Source: DATKIY01 sp035543875
GTDB lineage: Bacteria; Actinomycetota; Actinomycetes; JAHEKZ01
Assembly: GCA_035543875.1 (NCBI GenBank)
Contig: DATKIY010000284.1
Coordinates: forward strand, 1 to 14,071
Direction: 5' to 3'
DNA length: 14,071 nt
Part shown: one piece after another, positions 1-6,104 of the stretch
Numbering within the stretch: position 1 is the first letter of the stretch
Layout of the letters: the number at the start of each line of letters is the position of its first letter
Made by a program: the position numbers and the translations under genes
The notes under the pieces: model-generated
The model's database searches: none
The model's input: only the letters and a program-made list of their open reading frames with translations
What the model was told of the DNA's origin: nothing

Positions 1-279
1 GACGACGACTCCAAAGTCGTTGGGTTCATCTCGGCAATCAGCGACGGCGTGTTTTCGGCCTACATTCCGCTGCTCGAAGTGAGGGCACACGCTAGAGGTC
101 GGGGTATCGGTTTGCAGCTGTTGCGGCTCATGCTCGATCGCCTGTCGCAGCTCTACATGGTCGATCTGACGTGTGACCCGGACATGCTCGGGTTCTACGA
201 GAATTTGGGCATGAGCGCGGCGACCGGAGCTTCACTGCGCAGACCAAACGCTCTGTCGTTCAAGGTCAGCGGGGAGTAG
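1..279 (+). CDS. GNAT-family N-acetyltransferase, 3' part only
   Basis: The reading frame is open from base 1 and ends at TAG 277-279, so only the last 92 codons are visible and the true start lies upstream. GNAT enzymes move an acetyl group from acetyl-CoA to an amine. The acetyl-CoA pyrophosphate-binding motif A is visible as RGRGIG (codons about 37-42), preceded by the beta-4 strand ending in PLLEV and followed by a leucine-rich helix. The motif-B region FYENLGM (about codons 64-70) is also present. A GTG at 49 would give a shorter product but would start inside the conserved fold, so it is not the real start. The substrate cannot be told from sequence. The hydrolase gene starts 12 bases downstream and could share its transcript. 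Confidence 0.85.
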   Translation, partial: DDDSKVVGFISAISDGVFSAYIPLLEVRAHARGRGIGLQLLRLMLDRLSQLYMVDLTCDPDMLGFYENLGMSAATGASLRRPNALSFKVSGE

Positions 280-282
280 CGT
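277..282 (+). promoter_or_regulatory. Possible -10 hexamer TAGCGT embedded in the upstream stop codon
   Basis: TAGCGT fits the actinobacterial -10 form TAnnnT, and its first three bases are the TAG stop of the acetyltransferase. It ends 9 bases before the ATG at 292, so it would give a leader of about two or three bases. The spacing is looser than at the other starts of this type in the window, and read-through from upstream is equally possible. Confidence 0.35.
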
Positions 283-291
283 CCGACAGCG

Positions 292-1176
292 ATGGCAACT
301 ACCCAATCGATGACACTCCGTGATGGACGCGAAGTCGACGTGTTCATTGGCGGCGCACCCAACGGATTCGCGCTGGTCATGCACCACGGCAGTCCGTCAG
401 ACGGGACCGCCTTTGCGGACTGGGACGCCAGCTGCGATGAGCGGGGACTCAGGCTTATCTGCGCCAGCAGACCCGGGTACGCGACGTCTGCACGGCTCCC
501 TGGCCGCGATATCGCGCAAGCCGCTCCCGACACAGCTGAGTTGCTCGAGCAACTTGGCCATCGTGAGTTCCTGGTGGCGGGCGCGTCAGGTGGCGGCCCT
601 CACGCTTTGGCGTGCGGTGCGGTTCTGGCCGATCGGTGCAAAGCCGTCGCCACCTTGGCCGGTGTCGGCCCGTTTGGCGCGAGCGATCTCGACTTCCTGT
701 CCGGCATGGCTCCGGAGAATGTTGACGAGTTTGGAGCTGCGCTGAAAGGCGAAACCGCGCTGCGGTCGTGGATGACAGAGTTCGCCGAGCCGTTTCGGCA
801 GGTCACTGCCGATGACATTGTCGAAGCATTTGGCGAGCTCGTCGCACCTATTGACGCAAGAGTGTTGCGTGAAGGCTACGCCGAACATATGGCGCGAGAA
901 GTGCGCAGGGCACTCGAGCCGGGGTTCGACGGATGGATCGACGACGACATAGCCTTCACAAAATCGTGGGGATTTGACCTGTCAGGCATGTCCGTTCCGG
1001 TAACCGTGTGGCAAGGCGACCTCGATCGGATGGTTCCAGCCGCTCACGGCGGCTGGCTCGTTGATCACATCCCAGGAGCAGAGGCACGCATGGTGAAAGG
1101 CCACGGTCATATTTCGCTGGTCACCGACCATCGCGACGAGATACTTGACGACCTTTTGAAAGACGTCCAAGGCTAA
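292..1176 (+). CDS. Alpha/beta hydrolase
   Basis: A 294-residue protein of the alpha/beta hydrolase fold, the usual length for the single-domain family; no signal peptide, so probably cytoplasmic. The oxyanion-side HG motif is HHGSP at 31-35 and a typical RPGY loop lies at 60-63. The nucleophile elbow is G97-A-S99-G-G with Ser99 as the catalytic serine. The acid is probably Asp245 in GDLDRMVP, and the base His273 in GHGHIS. The triad is therefore complete and the enzyme is likely active on an ester, lactone, epoxide or similar bond, but the substrate is not predictable. The start at ATG 292 is the first one giving the full fold. Its TAA stop overlaps the stop of the opposing HTH_42 gene, so no terminator fits between them. 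Confidence 0.9.
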   Translation: MATTQSMTLRDGREVDVFIGGAPNGFALVMHHGSPSDGTAFADWDASCDERGLRLICASRPGYATSARLPGRDIAQAAPDTAELLEQLGHREFLVAGASGGGPHALACGAVLADRCKAVATLAGVGPFGASDLDFLSGMAPENVDEFGAALKGETALRSWMTEFAEPFRQVTADDIVEAFGELVAPIDARVLREGYAEHMAREVRRALEPGFDGWIDDDIAFTKSWGFDLSGMSVPVTVWQGDLDRMVPAAHGGWLVDHIPGAEARMVKGHGHISLVTDHRDEILDDLLKDVQG

Positions 1177-2210
1177 GTAAGAAAGCGGACTACGTCTGAA
1201 GCTTCCTCGTCGAGCATCTTTAAGTCGCGCTTACTGATCGGTTCAAGCGGTTCGAGCACGACGTTCCCGCCAACCCAGCGCCACGTGGCGACCGCTCTTC
1301 CAGCCACCAGCGCAAAGGCTCGGAAGAGCCCGTTGGTTGTGATGATGCCCCGATGCACGTCGACGATTGAGTCTCGCGATCGCCAACCAAGCAGCAATGG
1401 ATCGAACGGCCCAAGGAGTGTTGGGGCCGGAACTTTCGACACTTCAGCTGGCGCGTCGGCGAGGATGAACAGTCCATCCTCGCGTTGGCTGATTCCGACG
1501 CCCTGTGAGAAACCGCGACGGGCAGCCGTCAGCGTGATCCCCGCCCACTTCGCTAAGTCCGGTGCGTCCGCCGGCCCGTGTCCGCGCAGGTAGCGGACTG
1601 CCAGCTCCGCCACAGCCTGATCCAGCTCAACCTCGGGGCGAGCCCCGAGCCATTCCTCGGCGTAAACGTAGGCATGGTGGTCAGCGACCATGGGGCCGCG
1701 CACCGCGATGCCATCGATGCATGCCCGTAGCAGAATGTGAACGAGGGCTTGTCCTTCTGTGGTGATCCCCGCGGCTTTCAGCAACTCTCGGATCTGCGAA
1801 CGAGTAAGCACGCCTTGATGTTTGAGCTGATTCTCGATAATCCCGACAGCGCGTTTGGCGTCGCTTCCATTTACGCCTTCTTGGTTCAAGCGTCGCGAGT
1901 TGGATGTGCGCAGCTGTGGAGTTGTTAGAGCATGCAGCCACCAGTAGTCCGCTGCACGAACGAGATGAAGGGTGCCACGATTCAACCAACCAACGACTAG
2001 CGATCCGTCGTTGAGCGCTGCGTCCACATCGCTGCGCGTCGAACCCGGGCAGCGCGGACGGATACTCAGCCGCATGCCACGCGGATCCTGCGCCTGCACC
2101 GCAAGTAGATGACGAACAACGTCGACCGCCGAATCCACGCACGGATCGGGCCGCTGGGTCAGTAGTTGTGCGCCGAACCGCTGGCGCATGAGTTGGTCGC
2201 TGTTGCGCAC
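1173..2210 (-). CDS. Winged-helix HTH_42 protein, AlkZ/YcaQ-like DNA glycosylase family
   Basis: This 345-residue protein matches the HTH_42 (formerly DUF1006) family: an N-terminal arm with Q-L-L, then a helix with LLAVQAQDPRG (36-45), then NRGTLHLV (about 77-84) before a W-W-L helix, and the GPFDPLLLGWRSR block near residue 270. The family includes Streptomyces AlkZ and E. coli YcaQ (AlkX), monofunctional glycosylases that unhook DNA crosslinks. AlkZ-like members carry a Q-x-Q catalytic motif and YcaQ-like members Q-x-D; here Q39-A-Q41 is of the AlkZ type. That is family knowledge applied to a visible motif, so the glycosylase activity is inferred. The start is GTG 2210, supported by TACCGT ending 6 bases upstream; an ATG at residue 8 (2189) is the alternative. 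The upstream DUF1684 gene ends 21 bases away. Confidence 0.85.
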   Translation of the reverse strand: MRNSDQLMRQRFGAQLLTQRPDPCVDSAVDVVRHLLAVQAQDPRGMRLSIRPRCPGSTRSDVDAALNDGSLVVGWLNRGTLHLVRAADYWWLHALTTPQLRTSNSRRLNQEGVNGSDAKRAVGIIENQLKHQGVLTRSQIRELLKAAGITTEGQALVHILLRACIDGIAVRGPMVADHHAYVYAEEWLGARPEVELDQAVAELAVRYLRGHGPADAPDLAKWAGITLTAARRGFSQGVGISQREDGLFILADAPAEVSKVPAPTLLGPFDPLLLGWRSRDSIVDVHRGIITTNGLFRAFALVAGRAVATWRWVGGNVVLEPLEPISKRDLKMLDEEASDVVRFLT

Positions 2211-2216
2211 TCGCAG

Positions 2217-2222
2217 ACGGTA
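2217..2222 (-). promoter_or_regulatory. -10 hexamer TACCGT for the HTH_42 gene (leaderless)
   Basis: On the minus strand TACCGT is followed by exactly six bases (CTGCGA) and then GTG 2210. There is no Shine-Dalgarno sequence and no recognisable -35. The spacing puts the transcription start on the G of the start codon, giving a leaderless mRNA. It lies in the 21-base gap after the DUF1684 stop. Confidence 0.5.
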
Positions 2223-2231
2223 GCGTGCGGG

Positions 2232-2825
2232 TCAGCTCACCTCTCGGTACTTCTCGCCGACTGGTACGGCACTGGACACGGTATTGCCGGTGCCGGCCAG
2301 CGGACACGCCCAGGCTGGGTCGTAGGCGCAGGACGGTTGATACGAGAAGTTCAGGTCGACGACAAGCGCACTTCCATCTCCCCCCAGGTCGGCACCTTTG
2401 ACGGTGTCAAGCAGGTACCGTCCGCCGCCGTAGGACTCGGTGTCGGCATCGCGGATAGGCAAGAAATAGCCACCGGCGTATCCGATCAACCACCAGACAT
2501 CCAAGCTTCCGATGGCTGGAAGCTCGACGGTCCCGACTCGTTCGAAACGAACGATGCCGTCGGTTCCGGTCGACACTCCACGGATTTGGGACTCCGCGTA
2601 CAACACCGGAACCACGAAACGGAACGTCTCGTCGTAGGGCGCGACCGCCGCACCCGGAAAGGCGGTGCGGAACTCCGCAGGGACTGGGCTAGCTGGGTGG
2701 GTCTTCAGCAGGTGGTCTCGCTGCTCCACCCATTGGGCGTGAGCGGTCGCGGGGTCTGACTCTTGGCGGACCGTTGAGTAGATCGCGTGGACTTGCCGGC
2801 GCCAGTCCAGCACGTCGAAACTCAT
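2232..2825 (-). CDS. DUF1684 domain protein
   Basis: A 197-residue soluble protein of the DUF1684 family (function unknown). The N-terminal helix pattern W-R-R...VR...RD-L-L...HPASP (about 8-47) is typical, as are F-R-F (68-70), the YGGGRY block (132-137), D157-L-N-F, the SCAYDP segment (165-170) and the C-P-L at 174-176 followed by GEK (190-192). In most relatives C-P-L is followed by P-P-E-N; here it is A-G-T-G-N, a local departure. ATG 2825 gives a complete domain and has no Shine-Dalgarno sequence, but TAGCGT ends six bases upstream. It is transcribed divergently from the PLDc_N gene across a 133-base spacer and may run on into the HTH_42 gene. No enzymatic role is claimed. Confidence 0.85.
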   Translation of the reverse strand: MSFDVLDWRRQVHAIYSTVRQESDPATAHAQWVEQRDHLLKTHPASPVPAEFRTAFPGAAVAPYDETFRFVVPVLYAESQIRGVSTGTDGIVRFERVGTVELPAIGSLDVWWLIGYAGGYFLPIRDADTESYGGGRYLLDTVKGADLGGDGSALVVDLNFSYQPSCAYDPAWACPLAGTGNTVSSAVPVGEKYREVS

Positions 2826-2831
2826 GCGTCG

Positions 2832-2837
2832 ACGCTA
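2832..2837 (-). promoter_or_regulatory. -10 hexamer TAGCGT for the DUF1684 gene (leaderless)
   Basis: On the minus strand TAGCGT is followed by six bases (CGACGC) and then ATG 2825, which places transcription initiation at the start codon. No Shine-Dalgarno sequence is visible in the preceding bases and no -35 at 16-18 bases. Confidence 0.5.
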
Positions 2838-2903
2838 TCGCGCTCGCGGCACATGCGGGGCTTTCCTCGTGTTGCAAGAACTTGACCGAAGTACGTTTCG
2901 TGA

Positions 2904-2909
2904 TTGACA
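2904..2909 (+). promoter_or_regulatory. Candidate -35 box TTGACA for the PLDc_N/GNAT pair
   Basis: A perfect TTGACA lies 49 bases before ATG 2959 in the divergent spacer. The best -10 at 17 bases is only AATACG (2927-2932), so the promoter call is weak. The leader would be short and contain the Shine-Dalgarno sequence at 2950-2954. Confidence 0.3.
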
Positions 2910-2949
2910 AGTTGGTGGGACGATCGAATACGAGAGAACCCGACCTGAC

Positions 2950-2954
2950 GAGGA
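2950..2954 (+). promoter_or_regulatory. Ribosome binding site GAGGA
   Basis: GAGGA is separated from ATG 2959 by four bases. It is one of only two convincing Shine-Dalgarno sequences in the window, which marks this gene as leadered, unlike most of its neighbours. Confidence 0.55.
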
Positions 2955-2958
2955 TTCA

Positions 2959-3345
2959 ATGATCCGTACGCTGCCATTCCTGATCGAAGTTGTGCTGCTT
3001 GTCTACTGCTTGGTGCATGTCATACAGACACCCGACGCCGAGCTGCGCAACCTCCCGAAGTGGGCATGGATTCTTCTCATCTTGTTCTTCCCACTTGTCG
3101 GCTGTATCGCCTATCTCGTCGCCGGTCGCCCGGTCGGCGTGAGCCAACGGCACTGGGCGCCCGGCAGTGGGTTCCCCGAGAACGAAAGACAGCTCAGCTA
3201 TCCAAGCGATATCGATTCTCGGTTGGAAGCCGACCTTGCACGACTCGACCGCGAACACGAGGAGTCCCTGCGTCGATGGGAGGCCGACCTCCGAAAGCGG
3301 GAGCAAGGCATGGGTGACGACGCGTCGAGTCCGCCCAGCGCGTGA
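2959..3345 (+). CDS. Small membrane protein with PLD-nuclease N-terminal (PLDc_N) domain
   Basis: A 128-residue protein with two hydrophobic helices, about residues 4-23 (LPFLIEVVLLVYCLVHVI) and 34-55 (KWAWILLILFFPLVGCIAYL), joined by the short D-A-E-L-R-N-L-P-K-W linker typical of PLDc_N. This region precedes the catalytic part in cardiolipin synthases, but no HKD motif follows here. In its place is a charged, probably coiled-coil tail (about 80-118, rich in E, R, L) and a short disordered end. It is therefore a stand-alone membrane anchor of unknown role, a form common in actinobacteria. Its TGA overlaps the GTG of the acetyltransferase in the tetramer GTGA (3342-3345), so the two are probably translationally coupled. 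Confidence 0.85.
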   Translation: MIRTLPFLIEVVLLVYCLVHVIQTPDAELRNLPKWAWILLILFFPLVGCIAYLVAGRPVGVSQRHWAPGSGFPENERQLSYPSDIDSRLEADLARLDREHEESLRRWEADLRKREQGMGDDASSPPSA

Positions 3346-4160
3346 GTCGGCAGGTTCGTCGCGCGACGCTCGATGACTTGGCTGGAGTGTCGAAGGTCGC
3401 AAGGCTCACCGACCAGAGCGGCGAAGGTGCTGGCGATGACCCGCGATATTCCGCCCACGTTCTGGAGCGTGGGAGGTTGTTTGTCGCCGAGGTCGAGGGA
3501 TCGATTGTTGGATATGGCGCGACCGTGCGCGTGGATCAGGTGGACATGCTTACGGACTTGTTCATTGCTCCGGAACGACAAGGACAGGGCATCGGTAAGG
3601 AACTGCTTGACGCGGTCTGGTCTGGAGCCGATGACCGCATGACCTTGAGCTCGTCTCACCCGAGTGCGTTGCCGTTGTACATGCGGTTTGGTATGGCTCC
3701 GTTGTGGCCGGTTTTGTACTTGCGAGGTGAGTCGACGCTGGCTCCACCGGGTTATGTTGTGCAGGACGTCGACGTCCCTGAGTGTGCTTTGCGCGAGCAG
3801 GAACTGACCGGGATCGATCGCAGTAAGGACTACGCCTACTGGGCAGCGCGACCGCAGTCGAGATTGTTCGTCGTGCGTTTCGCGAGCGAGGTGGTGGCAG
3901 TGGGCGCGGTGGGTGGCGCGGGATCCACCTACGGCGTCTCACATCTCGTGGCAGCCGCACCACAACACTCAGCTGACTCGCTACTGGCTGTGCTCTCGAC
4001 TCTCACCGGCAGGTTGTTCCTTGCGATTCCCGGACCGCATCTGGGAGTTGCGCGGCTGGTCGAACAAGGCTGGCGGCTCGTAGACGTCGATCAGTTCATG
4101 GCGACTGCGGCCAACTTGGTCGATCCGGCGTTGGTGTGTCCGCACTCTGGTCTGATGTAG
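3342..4160 (+). CDS. Two-lobed GNAT-family acetyltransferase
   Basis: A 272-residue protein. The N-terminal half (about 1-130) is a full GNAT domain: the R-x-A-T-x-x-D start, the LFVAEVEGSIVGYG strands (46-59), the beta-4 segment MLTDLFIAPERQ, and acetyl-CoA motif A as Q80-G-Q-G-I-G85. Motif B is the A-L-P-L-Y-M-R-F-G-M stretch (109-118). The C-terminal half (about 135-272) resembles the second, degenerate GNAT lobe of Acetyltransf_18-type proteins; I see no second pyrophosphate-binding loop in it, so it probably shapes the substrate site. The GTG start overlaps the stop of the preceding membrane-protein gene, and no separate ribosome site is seen, so coupling is likely. The substrate is unknown. 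A long hairpin begins 38 bases after the stop. Confidence 0.85.
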   Translation: MSRQVRRATLDDLAGVSKVARLTDQSGEGAGDDPRYSAHVLERGRLFVAEVEGSIVGYGATVRVDQVDMLTDLFIAPERQGQGIGKELLDAVWSGADDRMTLSSSHPSALPLYMRFGMAPLWPVLYLRGESTLAPPGYVVQDVDVPECALREQELTGIDRSKDYAYWAARPQSRLFVVRFASEVVAVGAVGGAGSTYGVSHLVAAAPQHSADSLLAVLSTLTGRLFLAIPGPHLGVARLVEQGWRLVDVDQFMATAANLVDPALVCPHSGLM

Positions 4161-4197
4161 TCGAGCCAGCCAAGTCAGCATGGCAGATACAACAGGG

Positions 4198-4245
4198 AAC
4201 GGCGCGGTCGATGCCACCCCCTCGCGTGGCACCGGCTGCGCCGTT
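4198..4245 (+). terminator. Long RNA hairpin without U-tract
   Basis: Bases 4198-4217 pair with 4226-4245 around an 8-base loop. Of 20 positions, 17 are Watson-Crick, two are G-U (4206/4237 and 4208/4235) and one is an A-C mismatch (4211/4232). The G-U pairs exist only in plus-strand RNA. It lies 38 bases after the acetyltransferase stop and 107 bases before the glycosylase start. No run of T follows, so it resembles the U-less (I-shaped) terminators described in mycobacteria; an attenuator or mRNA-stability element is the alternative. Confidence 0.6.
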
Positions 4246-4352
4246 CAATGGGTTCATCGGCCGAAGCGGGCCGAGTGTGTTCCGCCGTGTGGGTGAACCT
4301 CGAACTTCGGGAGTTCCACCGTGGACGGTTGGAGAAGGTGGACACTGGTCTC

Positions 4353-5219
4353 ATGCCGGAATTACCCGAGGTCGAGGCTCTTGCGCTGTTTCTGCGGCAG
4401 AAGTTGGTGGGACGCGTGGTAGCGCGGGTAGATGTCTCGAGCATCAGCGTGCTCAAGACGTATGACCCGCCCGTCACCTCGCTGTGTGGACTGCAGATCA
4501 GCGACGTCGCAAGGCACGGGAAATTCCTGGACATCGACGTCGACGGCCTGCACCTGATCACGCATCTTGCTCGGGCCGGCTGGCTGCGTTGGCGGGAGAG
4601 CCAACCAACAACCCTCCTCAAACCGGGCGGTAAAGGCCCCATTTCCTTCCGCGTTCACCTAGACGACGGTTCTGGGTTTGACCTCACTGAGGCAGGGACT
4701 CAAAAGAAGCTGTCGGTATACGTTGTGCGTGACCCGCACGATGTGCCAGGGATCGTGAGATTGGGCCCGGATCCGCTTTCGCCGAGTTTCGATGTCGGGC
4801 AGTTTCGAAGCATCTTGACTGACCACGGTCGCACTCAGCTGAAGGGTTTACTGCGTGATCAGTCGGTGATCGCTGGTGTTGGCAACGCCTATAGCGACGA
4901 GATCCTTCACGTCGCGAAACTCTCACCGTTCAAGACAGCTGGGTCACTCGATGAAGCCGCGAGCCAGTCGCTGTATGACGCGATGCGACAGACGCTGCAG
5001 AACGCCGTGGAGAGGTCGGCCGGATTGCCAGCATCGGAACTGAAAGATGACAAGCGCGCTGGGATGCGCGTGCACGGTCGGAAGGGTCAGCCCTGCCCCG
5101 AGTGTGGGGACACTGTGCAAGAGGTTTCGTTCGCGGATTCCGCGCTCCAGTACTGCCCCACCTGTCAGACAGGCGGCAAGCCACTTGCGGATCGGCGCAT
5201 GTCACGTCTGCTGAAGTAA
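4353..5219 (+). CDS. Fpg/Nei-family DNA glycosylase/AP lyase
   Basis: A 288-residue base-excision repair enzyme that removes oxidised bases and cleaves the resulting abasic site. The start must be ATG 4353, because it gives the N-terminal M-P-E-L-P-E: Pro2 (mature Pro1) is the Schiff-base nucleophile and Glu3 the acid. Lys57 in RHGKFL is the conserved phosphate/base contact. The helix-two-turn-helix covers about 165-195, with Asn178 in GVGNAY. The zinc finger is C248-x2-C251-x16-C268-x2-C271. The finger hairpin reads SFADSALQYCP and lacks the arginine that contacts DNA in classical Fpg and Nei; I recall actinobacterial relatives with a similar SFADSSLQ sequence, so this is probably a subfamily trait. 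The substrate range (8-oxoG or oxidised pyrimidines) is therefore open. No good ribosome site is seen; GACACT six bases before ATG is at best a weak -10. Confidence 0.93.
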   Translation: MPELPEVEALALFLRQKLVGRVVARVDVSSISVLKTYDPPVTSLCGLQISDVARHGKFLDIDVDGLHLITHLARAGWLRWRESQPTTLLKPGGKGPISFRVHLDDGSGFDLTEAGTQKKLSVYVVRDPHDVPGIVRLGPDPLSPSFDVGQFRSILTDHGRTQLKGLLRDQSVIAGVGNAYSDEILHVAKLSPFKTAGSLDEAASQSLYDAMRQTLQNAVERSAGLPASELKDDKRAGMRVHGRKGQPCPECGDTVQEVSFADSALQYCPTCQTGGKPLADRRMSRLLK

Positions 5220-5312
5220 GGCTCAAGTTGACGCTCATGGGGACGCTCAACTGGTCGGTCAGTACGCGAAACACTGATTGGTCGGCCCCTCCGTGTGCTT
5301 CAATCGCCAGTC

Positions 5313-6080
5313 ATGTCCTTGGCTCACGGGAACGCCCCATCGGAGAACAGCGACTGGAACCGGCATGGCGACCCGCCGGTCGCCGGGACGGCACCCGGGC
5401 CGTTGCTAGCCGTCAAGGGTTTGGGTAAGGCGCTAGTGGCTTTGCTGTGGGCAAATATCGGTATTGCAGTGGTGACGGCGTTTGCCCAGATGGTTGTGCT
5501 GCTTTGGCTGACGAACCGCGACTCTGACGGCTTGGACTACGCCCTTCACAGACCCTTGGGCTTGACAGTGCCGGTCACAGCTCTTGGGATAGCTTCCACG
5601 TTGCTCACTCTTGCCATCGTTGTTGTTTGGATTGTCTGGCAATACCGCGCCACACGAAATGTGCAGGTCTGGGGGGTCGGTATGCGTCGGGGAACTGGCT
5701 GGGCAATCGCAGGCTGGCTGGTTCCGATCGTCTCGTTGTGGTTTCCCGCGCAAGGGATGCATGACCTCATGCGGGGGAGTCGCCCTGATGCCTCTTCGGG
5801 CAGCCTGGCTGGATATCAGGCCGCTGAGCCTCTCATCGGTTGGTGGTGGTTTTCCTACCTAGCGACGCGAATCTCTGCGGCTGTGGGTGCGGTGTTGACC
5901 ATTGGCGCCGTCACGAACAGCGATTGGTTGACACCCAACCGCATACTGCTCGTTTCGCATCTGCCAGCAATAGCGGCCGGACTGATGGCGATTCGTATTG
6001 TCACGTTGACAACGGAACGGCAGGAGCAGCGCATGGAGGCGGCCCGTGCGTACTGGGGATCATTGACGCCACAGCAGTAA
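5313..6080 (+). CDS. DUF4328 multi-pass membrane protein
   Basis: A protein of 255 residues from ATG 5313. After a hydrophilic N-terminal tail of about 35 residues there are four or five hydrophobic segments, near residues 40-65, 84-110, 130-148, 176-200 and 208-230. The WQYRATRN sequence (109-116), the G-W-A-I-A-G-W-L-V-P-I-x-S-L-W-F-P segment after it, and the later G-W-W-W motif are the marks of DUF4328, an actinobacterial membrane family of unknown function. An in-frame GTG at 5295 would add six residues and has no better signal. No Shine-Dalgarno sequence precedes either start. The 93 bases after the glycosylase gene hold a direct repeat of GACGCTCA (5230-5237, 5242-5249) but no clear promoter, so co-transcription with the glycosylase is possible. 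Confidence 0.8.
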   Translation: MSLAHGNAPSENSDWNRHGDPPVAGTAPGPLLAVKGLGKALVALLWANIGIAVVTAFAQMVVLLWLTNRDSDGLDYALHRPLGLTVPVTALGIASTLLTLAIVVVWIVWQYRATRNVQVWGVGMRRGTGWAIAGWLVPIVSLWFPAQGMHDLMRGSRPDASSGSLAGYQAAEPLIGWWWFSYLATRISAAVGAVLTIGAVTNSDWLTPNRILLVSHLPAIAAGLMAIRIVTLTTERQEQRMEAARAYWGSLTPQQ

Positions 6081-6092
6081 GCGGTGCGTGGT

Positions 6093-6098
6093 TAGGCT
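6093..6098 (+). promoter_or_regulatory. -10 hexamer TAGGCT for the FAD oxidase gene (leaderless)
   Basis: TAGGCT is followed by six bases (GGTTGA) and then ATG 6105. The start codon coincides with the expected transcription start. No Shine-Dalgarno sequence is present and no -35 at normal spacing; TTGACG at 6063-6068 is 24 bases away and lies inside the DUF4328 gene. Confidence 0.55.
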
Positions 6099-6104
6099 GG
6101 TTGA

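Noticed and set aside
1225..1262. tRNA-like GGTTCAA and GGTTCGA strings
   Set aside because: They are coding sequence of the HTH_42 gene; no cloverleaf or acceptor stem could be formed around them.
2166..2759. 197-codon open frame on the plus strand
   Set aside because: It overlaps the two minus-strand genes (HTH_42 and DUF1684), both of which show family motifs; this one shows none.
4180..4296. 38-codon small ORF starting at ATG 4180
   Set aside because: It has no Shine-Dalgarno or TAnnnT signal, and its middle is the long hairpin, which explains the sequence better.
4248..4352. Upstream start at 4248 for the DNA glycosylase
   Set aside because: It would bury the catalytic N-terminal proline of MPELPE inside the chain, which would abolish the enzyme mechanism.
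5226..5285. Direct repeats GACGCTCA and TGGTCGG and a 6-base inverted repeat AGTTGA/TCAACT
   Set aside because: They are short and loosely spaced; no promoter can be anchored to them, so they are noted only in the DUF4328 entry.
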